A stretch of DNA of 64,000 bases from Flavobacterium cerinum (GCF_024496085.1 NZ_CP101751.1:1550001-1614000); one strand, 5' to 3'. Shown: positions 1 to 10,534, counted from the stretch's first letter. Notes: generated by a model not told the origin, from the letters alone. A program made the numbers and translations.

Positions 1-12
1 ATGAAAATTAAA

Positions 13-1686
13 TTATCCTCTGGCTTTTTTCTTACCTGATTTTGGACCTACTTTAGACATTGCACATCGGAATCCGATATAGTCAGTAGCCATATCTTGT
101 GGGTAATATCTTCTTGATGCAGGATCTAACCAGTAAGCTCTGTCTCTCCAAGATCCACCTTTGTAAACTCTACTGTCGTCGTTTACTAAAGTAGTTCTTT
201 TGTCAGAATGGTCATATTTTCTAATCAAGTTACCAAGACTGTCTTTTGTTACAGAGTGTTTCGGTGAATCGTACATTCTGTTTTTGTCGTCTTTTTTCTC
301 GTCAGCTTCTTCTTCATTTCCGAAGTTGTAGAAACGAGTTGATTGTTTATCACCATCTCTATAGTTTCTGTTATCACTCTTAGAGAAGTTTTGTCTTAAA
401 TACGTTTCGTTGTCATCGATTGCTACCTGAGCGATTTGTCCAGGGAAGTTACGAGCCATGATTCTACCGTTACTTAATGTATCATAAGTGATGTTTTCAG
501 TAGTAACCATTTCAACTTTTCCGTCTTCACCGATTTTGTTTTTCATGTAAACGTTACCTCTGTAGTAGTTGAAGTCATTCGCTTCATCATCAACAATTGG
601 TCTGTATACATCGGCAACCCATTCAGCTACGTTACCGGCCATATCGTATAAACCGAAATCATTTGGCGGGTATTTTTTAACTTCATTAGTGATGTCAGCT
701 CCGTCATCAGACCATCCGGCAATTCCTCCGTAGTCTCCTTTTCCTTGTTTAAAGTTCGCTAACTGGTCACCTCTGTATTGTCTTTTTCCGGAACGTGTGT
801 ATTGTCCGCTCCAAGGGTATTTTTTCTTCCCTTTGTAAGTGTTGTACTCACGGATTCCTCCTAAAGCTACAGCAGCATATTCCCACTCTGCTTCAGTTGG
901 TAGTCGGTATTCCGGTAAGATAATACCTGATGTTCTTTGCGCATAAACGTTTTTAGCGTCGTCTTTAGCGGCTAATTTATTTCTTTGTCCTTTGTAAACA
1001 AGCTCTTCGTTTCCACCATAAGTAGAAGTAGGTGACGCTAAGTAAGATTCTGTACTAAAAGTGCTTTCTGCTTTCACTTCTGTAATTTTAGAATCTTTTT
1101 TAAGGTAGCCTTCGCGCTCTAAAATAGCTTCGTTCACACGGTCAGTTCTCCATTTGCTAAACTCAACAGCCTGAATCCAGTTTACACCAACTACTGGGTA
1201 GTTTGCATAAGCCGGGTGTCTTAAATAGTTGTTGGTCATTGTCTCGTTATATCCTAAACGATTTCTCCATACCAAAGTATCCGGTAATGCACCAACATAG
1301 ATATTTTTATAATTCTCATCTGTTGGAGGGAAAATGGTTTTTAACCAGAATAGGTACTCGGTATACATGAAGTTAGTTACCTCGGTCTCATCCATATAGA
1401 ATGACTGAACATGCTGCTGGTTTGGAGTGTTATTCCAATCGTGCATTGGGTCATCTTGCACTTTACCCATAGTAAATGTTCCACCTTCTACGGCAACCAT
1501 TCCTGGAGGGGTCTCCTGTTTTTTGTACTTCGCATTGTATTGGAAACCACCTTTTTTATCGTTGATCTTCCAACCAGTAGCCGCAGAAGTTCCTTTTGAC
1601 CCCGATTTTTTACTACAACTAGTAAAACCAATCGATAGCGATAATGCTGCCATCAATTGTAAAGCCATAATTCTGTTGATTTTCAT
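13..1686 (-). CDS. gldJ: GldJ, gliding motility / type IX secretion lipoprotein
   Basis: Outer-membrane-associated lipoprotein needed for gliding and for type IX secretion in flavobacteria, where it supports GldK stability (family knowledge). The protein starts MKINRIMALQ and has a signal peptide ending in the lipobox GFTSC, so the acylated Cys lies near residue 24. The rest is a formylglycine-generating-enzyme/SUMF1-like fold: GGTFTMG near the start, DETEVTN, RLPTEAEWEYAA, NDFGLYDMAGNVAEW, and a closing GGSWRD...GFRCA. I chose the ATG at 1686 rather than an in-frame upstream start because the lipoprotein signal begins there; this gives 557 residues. The gene is divergent from porU, the same arrangement as in Flavobacterium johnsoniae. 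Confidence is high for the family and good for GldJ over its paralogue GldK because of the neighbours. Confidence 0.93.
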   Translation of the reverse strand: MKINRIMALQLMAALSLSIGFTSCSKKSGSKGTSAATGWKINDKKGGFQYNAKYKKQETPPGMVAVEGGTFTMGKVQDDPMHDWNNTPNQQHVQSFYMDETEVTNFMYTEYLFWLKTIFPPTDENYKNIYVGALPDTLVWRNRLGYNETMTNNYLRHPAYANYPVVGVNWIQAVEFSKWRTDRVNEAILEREGYLKKDSKITEVKAESTFSTESYLASPTSTYGGNEELVYKGQRNKLAAKDDAKNVYAQRTSGIILPEYRLPTEAEWEYAAVALGGIREYNTYKGKKKYPWSGQYTRSGKRQYRGDQLANFKQGKGDYGGIAGWSDDGADITNEVKKYPPNDFGLYDMAGNVAEWVADVYRPIVDDEANDFNYYRGNVYMKNKIGEDGKVEMVTTENITYDTLSNGRIMARNFPGQIAQVAIDDNETYLRQNFSKSDNRNYRDGDKQSTRFYNFGNEEEADEKKDDKNRMYDSPKHSVTKDSLGNLIRKYDHSDKRTTLVNDDSRVYKGGSWRDRAYWLDPASRRYYPQDMATDYIGFRCAMSKVGPKSGKKKARG

Positions 1687-1926
1687 ACTTTCAGTTAGGT
1701 ATAATTTTAGTGCCGCAATATAATAATTAACCATTAAACGACAACAATTTTTTTGTGATTTATTAAAACTAATTGTAAATTTTTGTTAAATCTAATATAA
1801 AGAACGTCAGTTGTATTTGGATATTGTGTATAAGTCCTATTTATTTATATCGGGCTCGAAATTAGTTTTTCCAAAAAATATTTTTTCTCTTTGTAATATC
1901 TCTGAAATTAATACGTTTTGATCTTG

Positions 1927-4900
1927 ATGAAAAAATATATACTCTTTGTCTTCTTGTTTGTCAGCCTGCTGTCTTTTGCGCAGCAGAAAGAGCATATTGT
2001 TATTGAGTGGAAACCGGCAGCCGGTATACAGTTTGAAACTGTTAATTATATGGTACCGCAATTTAATGCCGATAACTTTGAGTTTAACGCCGATTTAAAG
2101 AGTATTCGTTACAAGAAAGCTTTTGCTGTTTCCGGTCAGATTGATGTTAAATCACTAAAGATTTCCAATGTTGTGTATGAGACAATTTCTCAAAATGATT
2201 TGAAAGATCTTTCAGTAACAGCATTGCCGGATAAACTTAACGAAAAGTTAGAGTTCGTTATTGCTCGTGAAGATTATAAAGCGATGTTGGTTTTTTCTCC
2301 TATTATTAAGGTAGGAGGAGGATATAAAAGAGTAGTATCATTAGATGCAGAATTTACGACCGGTGCTGCTGCAAGATTGTCGGCTGAAAACTTTAATGTT
2401 AATGCGGTTTCGAATTCAGTATTGGCATCAGGTGATTTTTATCGTTTCTATGTAGACCGATCCGGGGTTTATAAAATATCCAGAAGCTTTTTGCAACAAC
2501 TCGGAATGAATGTTAATGTTGATCCGAGAAATATTAAAATTTACGGTAACGGCGGTCGTATGTTGCCGTTGCTTAACAGTACGCCTTATCCGGATGATCT
2601 GGAGGAAAATGCTATTCAGGTGATCGGTGAGAATGACGGTGATTTCGGAGAATACGACTATATTATATTTTATGCCGAAGGCCCGGAAGGATGGAATAAG
2701 GAAAGTTTAACAAATGTGAATCTTTATTCGGATCGTTCACATTATTATATTACGACTAAAGGTGGTGCCGGGAAAAGAATTAATACGAATGTACAGCCTA
2801 CAGGTGCGCCGACAGTAAGCTATAATCAGTTTGATGATTATCAGTTTCATGAAGTGGATAAAGTTAATATCGGACGTTTGGGACGTAAATGGTTCGGTGA
2901 AATGTTTGCAATTGAAAATGAACAAACATTTAAATTTCAGATACCGAATATTGTAACCACCGTACCGGTAAAAATAAGAGTGAACGCAGCTTCGGCTTCT
3001 TATGGAAGTTCGTCGTTGAAGGTAAATGTTAATGAACAAAGTGTAGGAACGATTCCGTTTGCTTCGTTGAGTCCGGATGTACATGTGGCGGCATATGAAT
3101 CTTTATTGGAAAACACTTTTACTGCAACCAGCGGTGAAATTGCTGTTAAGCTTACGTATGATAACGGAGGGGTGCCTTCTTCAAACGGTTATCTGGATTA
3201 TATTGCACTGGAATCACAACGGCAATTGTCGGGTTACGGAAAACAATTCCTGTTTTACCGGAATGATGCCGCTAATAATATAGGTGTAGCCGAATATGTG
3301 CTGTCAAATGCTGTTGGTGTCGGACAGGTTTGGGATGTGACGGATATTTATAATGTTACAAAATTTGAAAACCAGGGACAGGCTACATTTTCTTTTAAAG
3401 CGAATTTAGGTGAAGTACGAAAATATGTGGCAGTTGATTATAATGATTTGTATTCACCGTTAAATGACGGAGCGGGACGTATCCCGAATCAGGATTTAAA
3501 AGGAACTATATTTAAAAATCAACAAGGTGAATTTCAGGATGTGGATTACCTTATTATAACTCCGGCAGCTTTAAACGGACAGGCGGAACGACTAGCTAAT
3601 TTTCATCGTAATAATTCCGGGTTAAATACAAAGGTGGTGAATCTTGAAAATATTTATCATGAATTCTCATCCGGAAAACAAGATGTAGCTGCTATTCGGA
3701 ATTTTATTAAATATGTATACTGGAATGCGTCGACTCCGACAAAAAGAGTGCGCTATATAAATATGTTCGGAGATGCCTCGTTTGATTATAAAAACAGAAT
3801 TCCGAATAACACGAATATCGTACCGGTTTTTCACGGACTTAATCCGAATGATCCGAAAATTAATAACTCACAAAACTTTTCGGCTTATGCAACTTTTATG
3901 TCGGATGACTTTTATGTGTTGATGGATCCGAATGAAGGTCCGATGACAACAACTTCAGGGTTGGATATTGCGGTTGGAAGAATGTTGGTGAGTTCCAATC
4001 AGCAGGCTGCTGAAATGGTAAATAAAGTATTAGAGTATCACGATGAAAGATCATACGGAAGATGGCGCAATAATTATGTGCTGATTTCGGATGATGCGGA
4101 TAATCCAACCGATGCAACCTTGCAATTTGATTTGGATAAATTAGGAGATGAATTATATAGGGAGAAGCCTTTTGTAAATGTCAAGAAAATACATACCGAT
4201 TCGTATTTACAAGAAGTGGCTGCCGGTGGGGAACGTTATCCGAAAGCAAGACTTGATATATTGGAAGCTTTTGCACAGGGAGCTTTGGCGGTGAATTATT
4301 TTGGACATGGTGGAGAAGATGGTTTGGCGGCTGAACGTATTTTTGATAAAACGGATGCGCAAAACCTGACAAATCGTTTCCGTTATCCGTTGTTTATTAC
4401 GATTACCTGTGAATTTACCCGTTTTGATAATCCGTATCGTCCTACTGGTGGAGAATATATGTATTGGAATACGGCAGGTGGAGCAGTTGCTTTGGTGGCA
4501 ACAACAAGGGAAATCGGAATTACAACCGGATTAAACATGAATAAATCATTAAGTAAATATTTGTATTCTTTCGGTTCGAATAACTACGATACAATGTCGG
4601 AAGCTTTGCGTAGAACTAAAAATGAAAATCTTACCGATAATAGAAATGTGGTTTTCTTTATTGGTGATCCGGCGGTAAAACTGGCGATACCGAAACCGAA
4701 AATCAAGTTGACAAAAGTGAATGATGTGCCGTTGGCGCAATTTAATGATGCGTTACAGGCATTGGCTTATGTGAAAATGACCGGAGAGGTGACGGATGAA
4801 AATGATAACCCGCTGACATCGTATAACGGAGATCTGGCGGTTCAGATTTTTGATAAGAAAATTTCCAGAAGTACGTTAGGAAATAATGGTGCTACAAATG

Positions 4901-5793
4901 GTAATGGTCTTATCATTATGAATTTTAAAACGCTGGGTGAAACGGTTTTTAGAGGAAATGCTTCGGTAACAAACGGTGCTTTTGAATTTGGTTTTGTAAT
5001 GCCGAAAGATATCCGGATTCCGGTTGGAAACGGAAGAGTGAGTTTTTATTCCAAAAAAAGACAGATATTAGAAAATCAAACGGGTTATGATACGTTAATT
5101 AAAATAGGAGGGATTAATCCGAACGCGGCTGTAGATAATACACCGCCGAAAGTGCGATTGTATATGAATGATGAATCGTTTGTTTCAGGTGGTATTACGA
5201 ATGCGTCACCGTATTTGTTGGCTTTCCTGGAAGATGAAAACGGAATTAATACCGCCAGTGGAATCGGACATGATATTATCGGTATTTTGGATGGTGATGA
5301 AACGAAGCCGTATGTAATGAATGATTATTATGAGACGTTTCCGGATGATTATACAAAAGGAAAGCTCCGGTTTCCGTTCCGTAATCTGGCAAAAGGATTG
5401 CATACGCTGACGTTTAAAGCCTGGGATGTATATAATAATCTGGTGACGGCCGAAATACAGTTTGTGGTAGTAGGAGATGAAGGGCTGGAGCTGGATAAAG
5501 TGTTAAATTATCCTAATCCTTTTGTAAGTTATACTGAATTTTGGTTTACACATAACAGTCCGTATGAGCCGTTGGATGTACAGGTGCAAATCATGACAAT
5601 TACCGGAAAAGTAGTGAAAACAATTAACCAATCTATTATGACTGAGGGATTTCTGTCACGTGATATCAAGTGGGACGGAAGGGATGATTTCGGAGACAGG
5701 ATCGGAAAAGGAGTATACGTATATAAACTAACGGTTAAATCTTCCGTTTCAAATAAAAGGGCCGAAAAGTACGAAAAACTTGTAATCCTTTAA
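1927..5793 (+). CDS. porU: PorU, type IX secretion sortase (C25 peptidase)
   Basis: Outer-membrane sortase of the type IX secretion system: it removes C-terminal sorting domains of cargo and links cargo to the cell surface (family knowledge). The ATG at 1927 gives 1288 residues starting MKKYILFVFL with a clear signal peptide ending around SFAQ; an upstream TTG in frame is less likely. The gingipain-like (C25) domain has its probable catalytic His794 in NYFGHGG and Cys828 in ITITCEF, 34 residues apart, close to the gingipain spacing. The C-terminus has the YPNPF...GKGVYVYKL pattern of a type IX sorting-domain fold, which PorU keeps. porV follows 40 bases downstream, and PorU and PorV act together in the attachment complex. 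Confidence 0.94.
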   Translation: MKKYILFVFLFVSLLSFAQQKEHIVIEWKPAAGIQFETVNYMVPQFNADNFEFNADLKSIRYKKAFAVSGQIDVKSLKISNVVYETISQNDLKDLSVTALPDKLNEKLEFVIAREDYKAMLVFSPIIKVGGGYKRVVSLDAEFTTGAAARLSAENFNVNAVSNSVLASGDFYRFYVDRSGVYKISRSFLQQLGMNVNVDPRNIKIYGNGGRMLPLLNSTPYPDDLEENAIQVIGENDGDFGEYDYIIFYAEGPEGWNKESLTNVNLYSDRSHYYITTKGGAGKRINTNVQPTGAPTVSYNQFDDYQFHEVDKVNIGRLGRKWFGEMFAIENEQTFKFQIPNIVTTVPVKIRVNAASASYGSSSLKVNVNEQSVGTIPFASLSPDVHVAAYESLLENTFTATSGEIAVKLTYDNGGVPSSNGYLDYIALESQRQLSGYGKQFLFYRNDAANNIGVAEYVLSNAVGVGQVWDVTDIYNVTKFENQGQATFSFKANLGEVRKYVAVDYNDLYSPLNDGAGRIPNQDLKGTIFKNQQGEFQDVDYLIITPAALNGQAERLANFHRNNSGLNTKVVNLENIYHEFSSGKQDVAAIRNFIKYVYWNASTPTKRVRYINMFGDASFDYKNRIPNNTNIVPVFHGLNPNDPKINNSQNFSAYATFMSDDFYVLMDPNEGPMTTTSGLDIAVGRMLVSSNQQAAEMVNKVLEYHDERSYGRWRNNYVLISDDADNPTDATLQFDLDKLGDELYREKPFVNVKKIHTDSYLQEVAAGGERYPKARLDILEAFAQGALAVNYFGHGGEDGLAAERIFDKTDAQNLTNRFRYPLFITITCEFTRFDNPYRPTGGEYMYWNTAGGAVALVATTREIGITTGLNMNKSLSKYLYSFGSNNYDTMSEALRRTKNENLTDNRNVVFFIGDPAVKLAIPKPKIKLTKVNDVPLAQFNDALQALAYVKMTGEVTDENDNPLTSYNGDLAVQIFDKKISRSTLGNNGATNGNGLIIMNFKTLGETVFRGNASVTNGAFEFGFVMPKDIRIPVGNGRVSFYSKKRQILENQTGYDTLIKIGGINPNAAVDNTPPKVRLYMNDESFVSGGITNASPYLLAFLEDENGINTASGIGHDIIGILDGDETKPYVMNDYYETFPDDYTKGKLRFPFRNLAKGLHTLTFKAWDVYNNLVTAEIQFVVVGDEGLELDKVLNYPNPFVSYTEFWFTHNSPYEPLDVQVQIMTITGKVVKTINQSIMTEGFLSRDIKWDGRDDFGDRIGKGVYVYKLTVKSSVSNKRAEKYEKLVIL

Positions 5794-5833
5794 TAAAATA
5801 TTATATTTGTTGAATTAAATCAAATGATAGCTA

Positions 5834-7003
5834 ATGAGAAAAATTGCAATATTATCGTTGTGCTTATTTGCAGGCGCAACACAATGGATGCAAGCGCAAG
5901 ATAGAGTTATTACTACCGGAGTTCCTTTCTTAATGATTGCTGCCGATGCTAGAGCGGCGGGTATGGGAGATATCGGAGTATCGAGTTCTTCTGATGCTTA
6001 TTCGCAACAATACAACCCGGCTAAATACGCTTTCGCCTTGACGAAACAAGGGTTTTCTGTGAGTTATACCCCATATCTTACATCAATTGCCAATGATATT
6101 TCATTAGGTCAGATTACCTACTTTAATAAAATAAACGAACGTAGTGCCTTTGCCGGTAGCTTACGCTATTTCGGATTAGGTGATATTCAGTTAACCGATG
6201 CATTGGGTAACCAGTTAAATACGGTTAGCCCGAACGAATTTGCATTGGATGCGTCTTACTCATTGAAGTTGAGCGAGCAGTTTGCAATGGCGGTTGCCGG
6301 ACGTTATATCCGTTCTAACCTGAAAATTAATGACGGAACTAACGATGCTTCTGCTGCTAATACATTTGCAGTTGACGTAGCCGGTTTCTATCAGTCGGAA
6401 GAAATGGCTTTTTCTGATTTTGACGGACGTTGGAGAGCTGGTTTTAACTTTCAGAACATGGGGCCGAAAATCAGTTATGATAACGACGATTTAAGTAGTA
6501 ACTTCCTTCCTGCTAATTTAAAACTGGGTGCCGGTTTTGATTTTATCTTGGATGAATACAATAAAGTATCCGTGATGGGAGAGGTGAATAAATTGTTAGT
6601 GCCGACACCACCAAACCCGGATTTAAACGGAGATGGTATTGTAACGGCTGACGAAAGAAATACCGCAATTTCAGATTACAGAAAAACAGGCTGGGTTTCC
6701 GGTATGTTTAAATCATTCGGTGATGCGCCTGACGGAATCAGCGAAGAGTTAAAAGAATTTACCTGGGCTTTAGGAGCAGAATATATGTATCAGAATTCAT
6801 TCGCTTTACGTGCCGGGTATTTTAATGAAAGTGAATTAAAAGGAGCCCGTAAATATTTTACAATGGGAGCCGGATTTAAATATAGTGTTGTAAAAGTGGA
6901 TGTATCCTATTTGTTCTCAACGTCAAAAGTGAGAAACCCGCTTGAAAATACATTGCGATTCTCTCTGACATTCAATTTCGGAGATTCGTATGATGAATAT
7001 TAG
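5834..7003 (+). CDS. porV: PorV (LptO), type IX secretion outer-membrane barrel
   Basis: FadL-like beta-barrel that carries type IX cargo from the translocon to the PorU sortase (family knowledge). It has 389 residues, a signal peptide ending near MQAQD, then the characteristic start GVPFLMIAADARAAGMGDIGVS, repeated alternating beta segments and an aromatic C-terminus (LRFSLTFNFG) typical of barrels. It lies directly after porU and may be cotranscribed; a TATATTTG box at 5812-5819 could give it an additional promoter. A hairpin terminator follows at 7031. Confidence 0.93.
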   Translation: MRKIAILSLCLFAGATQWMQAQDRVITTGVPFLMIAADARAAGMGDIGVSSSSDAYSQQYNPAKYAFALTKQGFSVSYTPYLTSIANDISLGQITYFNKINERSAFAGSLRYFGLGDIQLTDALGNQLNTVSPNEFALDASYSLKLSEQFAMAVAGRYIRSNLKINDGTNDASAANTFAVDVAGFYQSEEMAFSDFDGRWRAGFNFQNMGPKISYDNDDLSSNFLPANLKLGAGFDFILDEYNKVSVMGEVNKLLVPTPPNPDLNGDGIVTADERNTAISDYRKTGWVSGMFKSFGDAPDGISEELKEFTWALGAEYMYQNSFALRAGYFNESELKGARKYFTMGAGFKYSVVKVDVSYLFSTSKVRNPLENTLRFSLTFNFGDSYDEY

Positions 7004-7030
7004 TCGTTAATAATATAATAAACAAAGTGT

Positions 7031-7058
7031 CCAAATTCCGGAAGGAATTTGGATTTTT
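7031..7058 (+). terminator. Rho-independent terminator after porV
   Basis: Perfect 9-bp arms CCAAATTCC / GGAATTTGG around a GGAA loop, followed by a T-run. It closes the porU-porV unit before the cytidine deaminase gene, whose start is only about 20 bases further on. Confidence 0.8.
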
Positions 7059-7077
7059 TGTCTAAAAGAAGTTTGAT

Positions 7078-7560
7078 ATGAAGAAAATAGATGTAACTAC
7101 TACGTTTTTGGTTTATGATTCCGAAAAAGAACTACCGGAAGATGTAAAGCCATTAATGGAGCAGGCAGTGGAGATTAGAAAAAAAGCATATGCGCCTTAT
7201 TCAAGATTTAAAGTAGGAGCCGCAATTTTATTGGATAACGGAAAAGTGGTTGTCGGTTCAAATCAGGAAAATGCAGCTTATCCGTCAGGACTTTGTGCGG
7301 AAAGAGTAGCCATTTTTCAAGCCGGGGCATTGTATCCGGATGCTCAGATAGTAAAAATTGCTATTTCGGCAACTTCCGAAGATAAACCGGTTGAATCGCC
7401 GATACCACCTTGTGGTGCATGCCGCCAGTCGATAGCAGAATATGAATTCAAACAGGAAAAACCGATTGAACTCTATTTTATGGGAGAAATCGGAGAGGTA
7501 TATAAATCAGAATCCCTGCAAAATATATTGCCGTTCCACTTTGATAAAAAATTCCTGTAG
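7078..7560 (+). CDS. cdd: Cytidine deaminase
   Basis: Zinc enzyme that deaminates cytidine and deoxycytidine to (deoxy)uridine in pyrimidine salvage, in the cytoplasm. The 160-residue length fits the small homotetrameric type with a short N-terminal extension. Visible motifs are PYSRFKVGAA, the catalytic CAER (Cys zinc ligand and proton-shuttle Glu) and PPCGACRQ with the other two zinc Cys ligands. The gene follows the porV terminator, with no obvious operon partner before pdhA. Confidence 0.95.
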   Translation: MKKIDVTTTFLVYDSEKELPEDVKPLMEQAVEIRKKAYAPYSRFKVGAAILLDNGKVVVGSNQENAAYPSGLCAERVAIFQAGALYPDAQIVKIAISATSEDKPVESPIPPCGACRQSIAEYEFKQEKPIELYFMGEIGEVYKSESLQNILPFHFDKKFL

Positions 7561-7725
7561 CGAAATGTTATTCTTGTAACGGTTTTGTGTGGAATTGTGA
7601 AGAGATGCTAAGCGGAAATGGTATTGTTTTAAAAAGAAGGGCGTATAAAGGCCTTGTTTTTAAAAGTTGACAAAAAAATAACAAAAATACATTCCGGTAA
7701 ATTTTTACTTCTTCTTAGTATGTCT

Positions 7726-7733
7726 TATTTTTG
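7726..7733 (+). promoter_or_regulatory. Putative -7 box for pdhA-pdhC
   Basis: TATTTTTG matches the Bacteroidota sigma factor -7 consensus TAnnTTTG, about 78 bases before the pdhA ATG. I see no TTG at the usual spacing upstream, so only the -7 half is supported. Confidence 0.4.
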
Positions 7734-7810
7734 CCCTTCGCAAAATTGTGTAATGTGCCGTGTTCTGTTTTGGCAGATTAATGCAGTGCAACAGCAAAAG
7801 AAAAAGCAAT

Positions 7811-8809
7811 ATGAAAGAAATCACAAAAGAAGTTTACCTTAAATGGTATGAAGACATGCAGTTCTGGAGAAAGTTCGAAGACAAACTGGCTGCATTATAT
7901 ATACAACAAAAAGTTAGAGGTTTTTTGCATTTGTATAACGGACAGGAAGCTGTTTTAGCAGGTGCGCTTCATGCAATGGACCTAAGCAAAGACAAAATGA
8001 TTACAGCTTACCGTAACCACGTTCAGCCAATCGGAATGGGAGTTGACCCAAGAAGAGTTATGGCCGAATTGTTAGGAAAAGCGACAGGAACATCTAAAGG
8101 ATTAGGTGGTTCAATGCACATCTTCTCTAAAGAACACGGATTTTATGGTGGACACGGTATCGTTGGGGCGCAAATCCCGGTAGGTGCAGGTATTGCTTTT
8201 GCTGATAAATATTTCGGAACCGGTGGCGTTACATTAACGTATTTCGGAGACGGAGCTGCTCGTCAGGGATCACTTCACGAAGCATTCAACATGGCCATGT
8301 TATGGAAACTTCCTGTAGTATTTATTGTTGAAAACAACGGATACGCAATGGGAACTTCTGTAGAAAGAACAGCAAATCATACCGATATCTGGAAATTAGG
8401 TTTAGGATATGAAATGCCATGCGGACCGGTAGACGGAATGAATCCGGTAAAAGTAGCGGAAGCGATGTCTGAAGCGATCGAAAGAGCCAGAAGAGGTGAC
8501 GGACCGACTTTCATTGAAATGAAAACGTACCGTTACAGAGGACACTCAATGTCCGATGCACAACATTATCGTACTAAAGAAGAGGTGGAAGAATACAAAA
8601 AAATCGACCCGATTACTCAGGTATTAGATATCATTAAAGAAAATAACTACGCTACGGAAGCTGAAATCGAAGCAATTGATCAACGAGTGAAAGACCTGGT
8701 TGAAGAATGTGAGAAATTCGCGGAAGAATCGCCGTATCCGGATTTAAGCGTAATGTATGATGTAGTATACGAACAAGAGAATTACCCATTTTTACCACAT
8801 AAATTATAA
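7811..8809 (+). CDS. pdhA: Pyruvate dehydrogenase E1 component subunit alpha
   Basis: Thiamine-diphosphate-binding subunit of the E1 heterotetramer that decarboxylates pyruvate. The start MKEITKEVYLKWYEDM at 7811 (332 residues) is preferred over an upstream in-frame ATG whose extra codons look non-coding. The thiamine-binding motif runs from GDGAARQG to VENNGYAMGT, and the phosphorylation-loop region RYRGHSMSD is present. The E2 gene starts 6 bases after the stop, so the two are one operon. The E1 beta gene (pdhB) is not beside it, which is common in flavobacteria. Confidence 0.93.
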   Translation: MKEITKEVYLKWYEDMQFWRKFEDKLAALYIQQKVRGFLHLYNGQEAVLAGALHAMDLSKDKMITAYRNHVQPIGMGVDPRRVMAELLGKATGTSKGLGGSMHIFSKEHGFYGGHGIVGAQIPVGAGIAFADKYFGTGGVTLTYFGDGAARQGSLHEAFNMAMLWKLPVVFIVENNGYAMGTSVERTANHTDIWKLGLGYEMPCGPVDGMNPVKVAEAMSEAIERARRGDGPTFIEMKTYRYRGHSMSDAQHYRTKEEVEEYKKIDPITQVLDIIKENNYATEAEIEAIDQRVKDLVEECEKFAEESPYPDLSVMYDVVYEQENYPFLPHKL

Positions 8810-8815
8810 TCGATT

Positions 8816-10444
8816 ATGGCAGTAGTTGTTACCATGCCCCGTCTAAGTGACACCATGACTGAAGGTGTTGTGGCGACTTGGTTAAAGAAAGTAGGAGATG
8901 TTGTTAAAGAAGGCGATATTCTTGCAGAAATTGAAACAGATAAAGCAACAATGGAGTTCGAATCGTTTAATTCGGGAACCTTATTGCACATTGGAATACA
9001 AGAAGGAGAATCGGCTCCGGTAGACGCTTTGTTAGCAATTATCGGTGCGCCGGGTGAAGATATCTCTGCTTTATTAAACGGAGATCACAGTGCAGTTGCT
9101 GCTCCGAAAGAAGAAGCGACTTCTAAAACAGAAGAGGTAAAAACAGAAACAAAAACACCAACGGCTGAAATTCCGGCTGGTGTAAAAGTAGTTACTATGC
9201 CGCGTCTAAGTGATACGATGACTGACGGAACGGTAGCAACCTGGTTGAAAAAAATCGGTGATGCGATTTCAGAAGGCGATATTCTGGCTGAAATTGAAAC
9301 CGATAAAGCAACAATGGAATTCGAATCCTTTAACTCCGGTACACTTTTATATATCGGTGTACAGGAAGGACAATCAGCTCCGGTTGATAGTATTCTTGCC
9401 ATTATCGGACCTGCCGGTACTGATGTAAGTGCTATTGCAGCAAATTATACTGCCGGCGGTGCTTCGGAAGCAGTAACGGAAACGAAAACAGAAACAAAAG
9501 AAGCTACGGCTGCACCGGTTGCAACGCAATCAACAGCTGATAACGGACGCGTTTTTGCTTCACCGTTGGCTAAGAAAATCGCTCAGGAAAAAGGAGTAGA
9601 TCTTACACAGGTAAAAGGAACCGGTGAAAACGGTCGTATTGTTAAAAAAGACGTAGAAAATTATACACCTCAGGCTGCTGCTCCGGTACAACCGCAAAAA
9701 GCAGCAGAGTCAGCTACTGTAGCTGCTGCACCTCAGGTGAAACCATTTGTACCGGCTGGTGAAACTTACGTGGAAGAAGTGAAAAACTCGCAGATGCGTA
9801 AAACGATTGCCCGTAGATTAGCGGAATCGAAGTTTACTGCACCACACTACTATCTTACTATTGAAGTAGCAATGGACAATGCAATGGCTTCCCGTGAAAT
9901 GATTAACGGATTGCCGGATACAAAAGTATCATTCAATGATATGGTGATTAAAGCATGTGCGATGGCATTGAAAAAACATCCGCAGGTAAACTCACAATGG
10001 AAAGATGATGTAACAGTGATCAATCATCATGTGAACATCGGTGTTGCCGTAGCCGTTGAAGACGGATTAGTAGTGCCGGTATTGCGTTTTGCGGATCAGA
10101 TGACATTGTCTCAGATCGGAGGAAATGTAAAAGATGTAGCCGGAAGAGCCCGAAACAAAAAATTACAACCTAACGAAATGGAAGGAAGTACGTTTACCGT
10201 TTCGAATCTGGGAATGTTCGGAATCACCGAATTTACATCGATTATCAATCAACCGAATTCAGCAATTTTATCTGTAGGTGCAATTGTTGAAAAACCGGTA
10301 GTAAGAAACGGTCAGATCGTGGTAGGGAATACAATGAAAGTAACTCTGGCATGTGATCACAGAACTGTAGATGGGGCGACAGGAGCTCAATTCTTGCAAA
10401 CATTAAGACAATATCTGGAAAATCCGGTAACAATGCTGGCTTAA
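8816..10444 (+). CDS. pdhC: Dihydrolipoamide acetyltransferase (E2) of pyruvate dehydrogenase
   Basis: Core subunit of the pyruvate dehydrogenase complex; it transfers the acetyl group from lipoamide to CoA. Domain order in 542 residues: lipoyl domain 1 (about 1-80) and lipoyl domain 2 (about 125-205), both with the lipoylation motif ETDKATMEFES; Ala/Glu/Thr-rich linkers; a peripheral-subunit-binding domain (about 240-280, SPLAKKIAQEKGVDL); and a catalytic domain from about 320 ending with the active site DHRTVDGATGAQFL. The two lipoyl segments are close at DNA level, consistent with an in-gene tandem duplication. A terminator follows. Confidence 0.94.
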   Translation: MAVVVTMPRLSDTMTEGVVATWLKKVGDVVKEGDILAEIETDKATMEFESFNSGTLLHIGIQEGESAPVDALLAIIGAPGEDISALLNGDHSAVAAPKEEATSKTEEVKTETKTPTAEIPAGVKVVTMPRLSDTMTDGTVATWLKKIGDAISEGDILAEIETDKATMEFESFNSGTLLYIGVQEGQSAPVDSILAIIGPAGTDVSAIAANYTAGGASEAVTETKTETKEATAAPVATQSTADNGRVFASPLAKKIAQEKGVDLTQVKGTGENGRIVKKDVENYTPQAAAPVQPQKAAESATVAAAPQVKPFVPAGETYVEEVKNSQMRKTIARRLAESKFTAPHYYLTIEVAMDNAMASREMINGLPDTKVSFNDMVIKACAMALKKHPQVNSQWKDDVTVINHHVNIGVAVAVEDGLVVPVLRFADQMTLSQIGGNVKDVAGRARNKKLQPNEMEGSTFTVSNLGMFGITEFTSIINQPNSAILSVGAIVEKPVVRNGQIVVGNTMKVTLACDHRTVDGATGAQFLQTLRQYLENPVTMLA

Positions 10445-10467
10445 TTCAGAAATATTCTAAATAAATC

Positions 10468-10502
10468 AATCCCGTCTTGAAATTCAGGACGGGATTTTTA
10501 TT
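10468..10502 (+). terminator. Terminator after pdhA-pdhC
   Basis: Arms AATCCCGTC / GACGGGATT (9 bp) followed by TTTTATTATTTT. Confidence 0.85.
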
Positions 10503-10534
10503 ATTTTAGCGAAAGTGTAAAAACAAAAATCCCC

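Noticed and set aside
9085..9402. Minus-strand 105-residue frame within pdhC
   Set aside because: Antisense to the duplicated lipoyl domains; no domain of its own.
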